DNA of 64,000 bases from Ficedula albicollis. Its lineage: Eukaryota > Chordata > Aves > Passeriformes > Muscicapidae. Position 1 is the stretch's first letter. Every line of letters begins with the position of its first letter. The stretch spans positions 29,948,901 to 30,012,900 of the forward strand of contig NC_021674.1 in the NCBI RefSeq assembly GCF_000247815.1. The letters run 5' to 3'. Of the stretch, positions 58,001 through 64,000 are shown piece after piece. The position numbers and the translations under genes were made by a program. The notes beneath the pieces were generated by a model. That model saw nothing but the letters and a program-made list of their open reading frames with translations, was not told where the DNA came from and did not search any database.

Positions 58001-58171
58001 CTTTGTCCTTAACAACAGCAGCAAGAGAGGGGAGGCGGGGGGAAATGGGAAAAACTCTTACCTGGTCAGAGGGCTCACACTCAGACAGGTTCCTCCAGGG
58101 CAGGGTTGAATTCTCCTTCAGCAGCCAGGTCCCCTCCGAGGTGCAGAAGCGGTACACCTGCCCATGCAGCA
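27923..58171 (-). CDS. GLP1R: GLP1R, glucagon-like peptide 1 receptor (exons 4-13, partial)
   Basis: Class B (secretin-family) G-protein-coupled receptor at the cell surface. It binds GLP-1 and signals mainly through Gs and cAMP; in mammals this controls insulin release and appetite. Ten exons on the minus strand (complement of 58062-58171, 55408-55514, 51865-52018, 50293-50452, 41891-41951, 37417-37486, 36639-36727, 33948-34086, 33062-33103 and 27923-28090) join in phase to about 366 codons, against 463 in the human protein. They cover the end of the extracellular domain, seven helices and the tail. Diagnostic features are [48 protein letters not shown] and NNEV. The cysteine pair linking helix 3 (SLSCRLV) to loop 2 (EGCW) is kept. 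Similarity to human GLP1R clearly exceeds that to GCGR, GIPR or GLP2R as I know them. Exons 1-3 (signal peptide and most of the hormone-binding domain) were not found and should lie beyond 64000. The gene converges on SAYSD1, as in human. Confidence 0.95.
30165..30519 (+). mobile_element. Avian endogenous-retrovirus solo LTR, internally deleted
   Basis: The sequence begins TGTGTTGATTTTGGCTGGGA and ends GAGGTTAAACCATGACA, with GCTGAGCAGGGCTTGCACAG in between and CTCAACCCAAGAGTTTTCTC near the 3' side. I know this combination from a common LTR family of bird genomes. Compared with full copies, the middle (promoter and downstream part) appears to be missing. No internal retroviral genes flank it, so it is a solo LTR. 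I could not define a clear target-site duplication. It sits in a GLP1R intron, opposite to the gene. Confidence 0.75.
31391..31500. repeat. 55-bp tandem duplication
   Basis: The unit starting GACAGTTTCTCATTTAGCTT is present at 31391 and 31446, head to tail, with only a few differences (TTAGTAAAAG versus TTAGGAAAAG, and the last bases). Confidence 0.95.
33062..33103 (-). CDS. GLP1R: GLP1R exon 12: helix 7
   Basis: 42 bases, 14 codons, [14 protein letters not shown], between a TTTCAG acceptor and a GAG|GTAAGA donor. The 42-base length is the same as in human. It carries most of helix 7 and the NNE of the conserved NNEV at the start of helix 8. Confidence 0.95.
33104..33947 (-). other. GLP1R intron 11
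   Basis: 844 bases, GT..AG. No repeats or embedded features recognised. Confidence 0.85.
33948..34086 (-). CDS. GLP1R: GLP1R exon 11: helix 6, loop 3, start of helix 7
   Basis: 139 bases, starting with one base that completes Arg (AG|G). It encodes [20 protein letters not shown], the helix 6 segment with the Pro-Leu-Leu-Gly kink and the conserved THEVIF, then DEHARGMLR in extracellular loop 3, and [12 protein letters not shown] of helix 7. The donor is CCAG|GTAGCA. Confidence 0.95.
35005..35275 (-). mobile_element. CR1 LINE 3' fragment
   Basis: On the plus strand, AATCATGTAACCACTCTGGC, TGGAAGGCACCTCTGGAAGT and TAGCCCAACTCC, followed by AATTTCTCTCGCTATAACTT and CTTGTCCTTTCACTGTGACC, is the reverse complement of the CR1 3' end in its usual order. 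It is old and degraded, and lies on the minus strand. Confidence 0.8.
35876..36335 (-). mobile_element. CR1 LINE 3' fragment
   Basis: The plus strand shows GATATTCCAGCTGGGAGGAA, then GGCATTGACCACCTCTCTAG, GAAGCCTGTTCCAGGGTTTG, AATACTTCCTAATGTCCAAT and CAGCTTTGCTGCCCTCCTCT, the reverse complement of a CR1 3' region. It appears to belong to a different CR1 subfamily from the neighbour at 35005. A short internal ACTCTATACTCT microduplication is visible near 36027-36045. Confidence 0.85.
36639..36727 (-). CDS. GLP1R: GLP1R exon 10: helix 5 and loop 3 (intracellular)
   Basis: 89 bases, 29 codons plus two. It encodes [18 protein letters not shown] (helix 5) and [11 protein letters not shown] (intracellular loop 3, the main Gs contact), and ends AG to be completed by the G of the next exon. 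The donor is AG|GTATGT. Confidence 0.95.
36728..37416 (-). other. GLP1R intron 9
   Basis: 689 bases, GT..AG. Nothing recognised inside. Confidence 0.85.
37417..37486 (-). CDS. GLP1R: GLP1R exon 9: loop 2 and helix 5 start
   Basis: 70 bases, the same length as I recall for human. One base completes Gly, then [19 protein letters not shown] and IAIG. The Cys forms the conserved disulfide to helix 3, and the Trp-Thr-Arg-Asn of loop 2 is a known peptide-contact region. The donor is GGG|GTGAGT. Confidence 0.95.
37487..41890 (-). other. GLP1R intron 8
   Basis: About 4.4 kb. It contains the 309-bp-spaced tandem duplication at 40397-40951. The 183-codon plus-strand frame at 37624-38175 has no recognisable domain and no supporting splice sites, so I treat it as chance. 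Confidence 0.8.
40397..40951. repeat. Nested tandem duplication (246 bp twice, with a ~60-bp partial third copy)
   Basis: The unit starting CTGCTCAGAGGCTGCATGGT and ending GAAAATAGTTTGGTAG lies at 40397-40642 and 40706-40951 and appears identical. Between them, 40643-40705 holds a diverged copy of only the last ~60 bases (GACGGTTCTTAGCACCAAG against GACTGTTCTTAGTACCAAG, with a longer A run). The terminal piece therefore duplicated first, and the larger unit later, by a separate event. Confidence 0.95.
41891..41951 (-). CDS. GLP1R: GLP1R exon 8: helix 4 and loop 2 start
   Basis: 61 bases, the human length. Two bases complete Gly, then [19 protein letters not shown] and two bases of Gly. The GWG.P motif is completed across the junction with exon 7. 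The human sequence has Pro where this protein has Leu in ILWG. The donor reads GG|GTTGGT, which is weaker than its neighbours. The acceptor is CTTTTCAG. Confidence 0.94.
41952..50292 (-). other. GLP1R intron 7
   Basis: About 8.3 kb, the largest complete intron in the window. It holds a degraded CR1 endonuclease fragment at 47440-48215 in antisense orientation to the gene. The rest is AT-rich with no recognised element. The short GC-richer patch near 42300-42500 has open frames but no recognisable exon. Confidence 0.8.
47440..48215 (+). pseudogene. CR1 ORF2 endonuclease-domain fragment, degraded
   Basis: Plus-strand remnants of the AP-endonuclease-like domain of a CR1 retrotransposon. In one frame (47585-47998) [23 protein letters not shown] and [16 protein letters not shown] match the GDFNH block. 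A stop and frame change follow. Then [20 protein letters not shown] and [13 protein letters not shown] (48013-48210) carry the catalytic Ser-Asp-His motif. Several frame breaks mean it encodes no working enzyme. Reverse transcriptase and 3' parts are absent, so it is an isolated internal piece. Confidence 0.85.
50293..50452 (-). CDS. GLP1R: GLP1R exon 7: helix 3, intracellular loop 2, helix 4 start
   Basis: 160 bases, 53 codons plus one. It encodes [47 protein letters not shown]. It carries the helix 3 cysteine of the conserved disulfide and the class B core motif Glu-Gly-x-Tyr-Leu-Tyr. Nearly every residue matches human GLP1R. The donor is TGGG|GTGAGT. Confidence 0.96.
50453..51864 (-). other. 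GLP1R intron 6
   Basis: 1412 bases, GT..AG, AT-rich. Nothing recognised inside. Confidence 0.85.
51865..52018 (-). CDS. GLP1R: GLP1R exon 6: helix 2 and loop 1
   Basis: 154 bases. One base completes Arg, then [44 protein letters not shown], 51 codons in all. It covers intracellular loop 1, helix 2 with its conserved polar residues, and the first extracellular loop. The acceptor is TTTTCACAG and the donor CCAG|GTAAGG. Confidence 0.96.
52019..55407 (-). other. GLP1R intron 5
   Basis: About 3.4 kb, AT-rich. A run of nine Gs near 54695 and some A tracts are present. No mobile element was recognised. Confidence 0.8.
55408..55514 (-). CDS. GLP1R: GLP1R exon 5: helix 1
   Basis: 107 bases. [18 protein letters not shown], then [17 protein letters not shown] and two bases of Arg. 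It is the stalk plus helix 1, close to human (SSPEEQLLFLYIIYTVGY). The acceptor is ATGCACTCAG and the donor TCAG|GTAACT. The larger open frame around it is intron read-through. Confidence 0.95.
55515..58061 (-). other. GLP1R intron 4
   Basis: About 2.5 kb with no recognised repeat or gene. Confidence 0.8.
58062..58171 (-). CDS. GLP1R: GLP1R exon 4: end of the hormone-binding extracellular domain
   Basis: 110 bases. Two bases complete a codon, then [19 protein letters not shown] and [17 protein letters not shown], 36 codons. It carries the last cysteines of the class B extracellular domain and two N-glycosylation sequons (NST and NLS), the second at the position of a known human site. The acceptor is GCTCCTGGCAG and the donor CCAG|GTAAGA. 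The upstream intron stays open in the same frame to a Met codon at the complement of 58230-58232, discussed as a finding. Confidence 0.95.
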
Positions 58172-61100
58172 CTGCCAGGAGCAAAATGAGCCACAGGGTG
58201 AGCGGGAGGAGAGCCTGCTCCACCGAGGGCAAGGCTCACAGAGCATCTCCAGCAGCTGCAGCGTGGCAGGGGAAGTGCTGCACCTGCTCCCTGCCTGCCC
58301 CCAACACTGCTCCTTGTCCCCAGGGCCCTGGAGCACCTGCCAAGGTATCAGATGGCACCAGGACATGTTCCAGGACAGTTGCTGACTGTTCCACAGTAAC
58401 AAGAGACTGAAATAATTGCTGCCATCTTTGGATTCTACAACACACGTAAATTCCAGCTCACTAGAACATTAGATTTTGAAACATATAAATTCTAAGAATG
58501 TTAAGTTTTAGCTACAGATTTTACACGGAAAAGAAGGTGCAGAAAGACTTAATACACTTTTTCTTTTCTGAAAGCATGCAGACCCAGAGAAACCTCAGAG
58601 CAGGTACACTAACAGAGGCTTTCCAAAATGTAAATGCTTATACAAACATCTGCTACAAAATGAAGCCATAAATCTTTTCCTAAACTACCTATGTCCTCTT
58701 TCTATTCCCTCTGCCTACATGTTTGAATAACAAAATTAGCAATAAATTAAACACCTTTCTGGAGCAGTTAGCTGCTTGATCTAGCAAGTACATTGAAATG
58801 GCTCCTAATAAAATTATGTCAGACTGAAGCTCCAAAAGAAAAAGTGCAGAGGGAAAGCACCACTCAGTCATACTGTATGACAAGAAACTCCCTCTTTAGT
58901 GTCCGGAGTACTGGGGAAATCTAACAACTTAGACAGCTGTACACATAAGCAACCTGGAAGTGTCCTTGTATGAGCTGCTTTGCAAAGAAAGTTTTTTACT
59001 AACCATATTTTTGGCCCATTAAATTGACCTACTCTATATAACAAAGCTACCCCTCAAAAACCAATGCTGGGTCAATCCCTCAACCAGGGTTAGCCTCTAC
59101 CAGACAATATTTGGAAAAATACACTTACAGTATTCTGGGGTATAAGAAGCTGAGTTAGGAGGATTCAGTTCTACAGGGGCATCAAAATACCTCCCAATTA
59201 CAGCTTTTGCTCAAACCCAGCCTTGCCTGCTGCAACCTCATCCTGTTGTCAGCTCCCTCATTACTGCAAACTAGAATCATTAGAATTTGGCATTTCTGTT
59301 CAATGGGAAAATTTTAAAACTTACTTGAAATTCCAACAACCCAACAGGTTATTTGCATGTTAGCTGACAACTGGTAATCTGTTTGATAATTGTCAGCAGC
59401 AACTAGTAGGTACTCTAAGTAATAAACGTTTTAATAAAAACAATATAGACAATTATATACTAATAAGCCATTTTAAATGAGTATACTAAATAATACCTGA
59501 TAATGGTTCCGGTAGGCACAGCCTATTTGGTTTTGTAATTGCTATACTGAACATATCAGTAAGAGATAATATAAAGATGGTATAAAAATTAAGTTATGCT
59601 TGTGGAGGTTTTTTCTTACTATTAAGGGTAGCTGTTCACATGAAAACAGGAGAGATTAGGCACAGCATCTGCAACACACACATTCAGAGCCACTAACTGC
59701 ACCTGCTCTCATTATCCTTGGCCAGTGACAACCCCTTCCTTAGGTCAGGGTATTGCAATGATGTTGTTCAAGGGTAATTAAAATGCTTATTTAGGAACAT
59801 CAGGAATAAAAGAAAGACTAGGGAAAACATGGGTCCTCTCAGGAAGGATAGGGGAGACCTGGCTGCAAAGGACAAGAAGAAGGCTGTGAGGTCTGGTTTT
59901 TTTTGTTTCAGCTTGGAAAAGAAAAGGCTCCAGGGAAACCTTACAGCACCTTTAGAGATGCTGAAGGGGGCTATACGAAAGCTGGAGAACAGACCTAGAT
60001 TATTTATTAGAAATAAATTCTCTACTGCAAAGGTGGTGAGTCACTGCAACACGTTATGCTGAGAGGCTGGGGATGATCCCTGGAAGAGTTCAAGACCAGG
60101 ATGGATGGGACTTGAGCAACCTGGCCCAGTGGAAGACATCCAGTCCAGGGCATGGTGGTCTGAACTAGATGATCTTTTCTTTCAGGTCCCTCCCAACCAT
60201 TCTATGATTCTATGAATATATTAATTTCTTTCAGGTCCCTCCCAACCATTCTATGAATATATTATGGATCTTACACATAATTCCCCCTCCCACTCCCCCT
60301 TAGGATTAGTGGTCACCAACTTGAAGTAAGCCATTCAAAACACCTATGCAAAAACAGCCCTAGGAATTTTGTCTGACTGCCATTAGATGAGCCGTAGCCA
60401 AGTATTAGAAGACAAAGTTATGAGAAATAATCTCAGAAAACAAGTAATTTTACTATATTCCTGAAAAAAAAAGGAAAAAAAGAACCCTCCCTGCTAAAGG
60501 AGAATTAATTAAAAACGAGCAAGAAAAAACCCCAAACCACATCATTATTTCACATTTTCTGAAACTCTTTGTGAATTCCCTCCCTCTGCCAGTATTTCTT
60601 AGTGACAAGGTCTAAGTGGGATGAATGCTTAGCTTCAATATATTTATTTTCTCTCCCAATCATCATGACACACTTTAATTTTCTTTTTATTGATAACGCT
60701 TTTTAAATCATGAAGAGGAAAATTTAGTGTATCCTGAAGCCTGGCATATATTAGAGAATTGAAAGATTTACTGTAAATGAAACATGAAATTTGCTATCAG
60801 ACAGAAAGACAAGGCAATTCATTTAGATATGAAGAAAAAAAATAATGTAATGCTATTATACTGGACAGGAACATTCCTGCCACATCTAGGAGGCACAAAT
60901 GCTCCAAGTGGATGATGCTTACAGACTTCTAGGTAGTCACATGCCAGCTGTGGAATGTCATAGACTCAGTGATTGCAACGACAGTAGTGATCAGTGCAGG
61001 ACTCAGAGGCAACTGAAAACCAGCTGGGCTATCTGTACTCAGGAAGAGCATTTAAAATGTAAAAGAACAAATCAAACAAATTCCAAATAGATGAGACTGC

Positions 61101-64000
61101 ACATCACAATGTGAAAGCCTGAACACTTGGTCTGTGGAATAACTTATTAACCAAAATGCTTATGAGATGGAAAATGTTAAAAAATAGAAAACTTCCACTT
61201 TGAGGCACCATTGAGATTCTAGCTGATACATGGGACAACGCTCATGAAAGAGTTGAGAGAGTGCAGAATGCAGGACATGAAAATAACACAGGGCTGATGC
61301 ACTGCAGGCAGCCAGTTACTCTCAGAAATGTGAAAGGTCTCACTGTTGCGATAATGGAATGCTCTCAGTAATGTGTCAGACTCTCCATTACCCACCCAGC
61401 ATCACGCTGTGGAGCTGTGAAGGGCTCAGAAATAGATAAACATCACACACAGGAGACCCTTCATGCCCTGCAACTTGGCCCACCCAACACCAGCACCATG
61501 CAGGGTCTCCCAGACAAACCCAGCCCAGGGGTGCGGGCACCTCTGAGCTCTGTGTGAGGTCTGCCTTTGAAGCAGAACCCTCCCAAACTGCATCAGCCCA
61601 TGGTCATCCCTGCTTTCTCCATCCCCAGAAGCAAAAGGCAAACAGCCTCCATCTACTCCTCCTCTGGGCAATAGCCTCAGTCACCTGCTATGCCCAAACA
61701 CAAAAAAGGCTGCTAATGACTGATAGCTCAGAAGAGATTCACCTGAGCTGAACACTCTTCTCCAGTCTTGCCTCAGTGACATGAGGGACAGAGTAAAGCC
61801 TCTACACCAGAAAATCTCCTCTGGTATATTTCTCCAAAATAACCAATAAAACCATGGAGACTTCAGATCTTCTCATATACAAAATTCCCATCTTTGCTTA
61901 CTGAAAGCAGTTTCAACAAAGTTCAAGGAATCCACTAGCCTTTAATGAGGAATGTTTTGACTCAAGAATTGCAAGTGTCTTACCATTCTTACTGCTCAGA
62001 GGAAAGCACATGGTTTGCAATAAAGCTACCTAAAAATGTTTTAAAACCGTTTTTTCAGATATTCTTTTTATGACTCTGCACTGGTGGTCATGGCTTAAGA
62101 TGGCAGAGATCTTCAACCTTCTAAAACAGATGAAGGGACAGTATATGTACACATCCTGTCTTTGCTGAGGGCCTGGTCCAAAGCTCACTGGGAACCTCAT
62201 TTCCTGCAACTTTCATGTGATGCCATTGCTGCAAAGAAAATCAGTTATTAATAGACACTGAGGCAAACTCACAGTGACATGCTAAGAGGTCACCTGTGTG
62301 CCATGACAGAAAGAAGGCACCCACACAGCCTCCCCCGCAGCTGCTGAGCAATTTCAGCTTCTTGCTTGCAGGTGGTTTACTCAGAGGCAGTTCACATTTG
62401 TCCATGCCTGAATTCTGCAGTGACTCAGGCTCTCTTACCTTCAATGCAGTCAAAACAACAAGCACACAAAGACCAGCATCAGTTCTAACAGACCAGAATG
62501 ACGAACAGTATGTTTTTTTAAAGTTTCAAGGTGGCTCTTGCCTCCTTGCTATCCTGCAATACCTTTTTCCTGTACTGTTGTTTTCTGTTACCGTACAGTC
62601 GGTGTTTCAAATAATTCCACTACATGCTAGAATTGGCTATCATCCTCTGAAAGTAAACAAATCCACACCCAGTGCATAGGGAATCTGATTTTATTTACCT
62701 TTTAAGTTAAGTGCAAAAAGTTGCAAAATCTCTGGAACAGCAGCACAATGGCACAAGTTTATTTGAACAGTGTCAATCACACCTCATTAGAATTACATGT
62801 TAAAACATGGACTGATGCCCAAAACTCATTCTCTGTAAGCTGATAAAAGGTAGAGCTAGCATTGAAGTTAATAGCATCTATCTACTGAACCTGTAAATCA
62901 AATCAAATCCCAGAAGTAGCTGAATACTTTTACCTATGGAGAGCATGGGCAAAAAAACTCACAGACCTTTCCTCACTAGCTCCACTTTACTAGAAATGAA
63001 AAAATCAAATGTCTTCTCTATTTGAAACAGCCAACTTCATCTGCATTTTACAACTCAGGGTGTCAAGGTCAGTGTGACATTACTCACCCAACTGTCCCTG
63101 AGGATAAACTGGAACATTATTCATTGTAAAAATAAATTACAGCATGTCCTAGCCAATCAATTCTATTCAGGCAGAGAGATGAGAGAATGAGAAGAACAAG
63201 AGACTGCAGTTTTGTCTGCCTGCTCTGTGTCAAGCATTATAGACCTGTCCTCTGTTAAAACCCATTCTCTACTTCCAGCAAGGGAATTGTTTTGGAAAAG
63301 GTAACCATTTCCTCCATAAAGCAGGGACTCTGCAGTATGAGCACATCACTACAGTCTTCAAGACAGACTGGCTTGTTCCTGAAATGAGCAACCTGCCCTT
63401 CGATGGGTACAACAACTTACCAGAATTTAGGAGGTTGCACCCCCATCAGCAGCTCTGTTCAGCTATCACTTGCTGTGACTTGGGCAATGCTCTCCTGAAA
63501 GGAATCACTCTTGGCTGTAAAAGCTACTGCTAAGTGTCACTTAGCCCCAACCCTGGTACTGCTTTCTGCAAAGGCATCCTAAATCCAGGATTCATGCCTA
63601 GGAGCATGCAGCTAAAAACATAAGGGAACAGCCTGATCCTGCAGCCTCCAGGGAGCTGGAAGAGCCCCAGCCTGCACCACTGTCCAAGAACCACATTTAT
63701 CAAAATGCTCCTTTGTGCTGGGCTTACCACCACATCACCTGAAATTAAATTACCTCAACATGCAGTTTAACTACAGGTACTTTATTTAGTATTCTTTCCC
63801 ACCATTCCTCTTCCCTCATAATGTATTCGCCATCTCAACTCATTTGCTTTTGTAATAACATAAAGAGAAAAAGCCAAGCCTGCCCTTGCTCACTTGGATC
63901 TTCCCTTGCACCATGTAAAAGTGGCTGTTAGGTGGGTGCAAGCTCACGTCTGTCTCTTGGTAGAAGTGTGAATGCATTTACTTTTCTTTTTCCTCTTGTT
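58172..64000 (-). other. GLP1R intron 3 (5' part outside the window)
   Basis: 5.8 kb with no coding exon that I can recognise. I searched for the complement of the exon 3 features (the CNRTFDEYACW-like block and NVSCPWYLPW) and did not find them. It contains one internally deleted CR1 at about 59815-60265. Confidence 0.7.
59815..60265 (+). mobile_element. CR1 LINE, internally deleted
   Basis: The 5' part reads GGGTCCTCTCAGGAAGGATA and AGACCTGGCTGCAAAGGACA (GPLRKDRGDLAAKDKKKAV), matching the CR1 ORF2 segment just before reverse transcriptase. It then jumps to the 3' region: AGCTTGGAAAAGAAAAGGCT, CTGAAGGGGGCTATACGAAA, TCAAGACCAGGATGGATGGG, TCCCAACCATTCTATGATTC. Most of the reverse transcriptase is missing. 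The 3' end is followed by a second short copy of the tail (TTTCTTTCAGGTCCCTCCCA repeated about 52 bases later). Confidence 0.85.

Noticed and set aside
27923..58171. Alternative identity as GCGR, GIPR or GLP2R
   Set aside because: Loop 1 (KWMYSTA), helix 3 ([10 protein letters not shown]), loop 3 (DEHARG) and the tail ([11 protein letters not shown]) match GLP1R specifically, and the SAYSD1 neighbour agrees.
58172..64000. GLP1R exons 1-3
   Set aside because: No minus-strand block matching the cysteine-rich extracellular domain was found. They are most likely beyond the window.

Overview
This is vertebrate nuclear DNA, almost certainly from a bird. The evidence is sparse coding exons separated by kilobase introns with GT..AG junctions, several truncated CR1 LINEs (the dominant avian retrotransposon), an LTR of a type I know from bird genomes, and two neighbouring genes, SAYSD1 and GLP1R, in the convergent order they have in human. 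There are no operons, ribosome binding sites, CRISPR arrays or bacterial or phage genes.

Layout. Positions 1-19960 are mostly unassigned AT-rich non-coding sequence. They hold a 2461-base pure C run inside an AT microsatellite (3364-5824), some simple repeats, and one unrecognised possible exon on the minus strand (6337-6476). Positions 19960-22345 are a CpG-rich block with a CR1 3' fragment and the last coding exon of SAYSD1 on the plus strand. That block is damaged by pure C runs of 995 and 90 bases, the second of which shifts the reading frame. Positions 22240-27920 are the gap between the two 3' ends. It contains a nearly perfect 1101-bp tandem duplication followed directly by a triplicated ~54-bp unit and then a duplicated 105-bp unit. 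Positions 27923-58171 hold ten consecutive coding exons of GLP1R on the minus strand, matching human exons 4 to 13. They are in phase with intact splice sites, from the end of the extracellular domain through all seven helices to the stop codon. Exons 1-3 were not found and probably lie beyond 64000. The introns contain CR1 fragments, an LTR and small tandem duplications.

How the genes work. GLP1R is the class B G-protein-coupled receptor for the gut peptide GLP-1. SAYSD1 is an ER membrane protein tied to quality control of ribosomes stalled at the translocon. They are neighbours by conserved synteny, and I see no functional link between them.

I found no convincing new biological system. The most useful observations are the probable assembly artefacts (C runs that break SAYSD1), the cluster of very recent tandem duplications next to the GLP1R 3' end, and the unassigned exon-like block at 6.4 kb.
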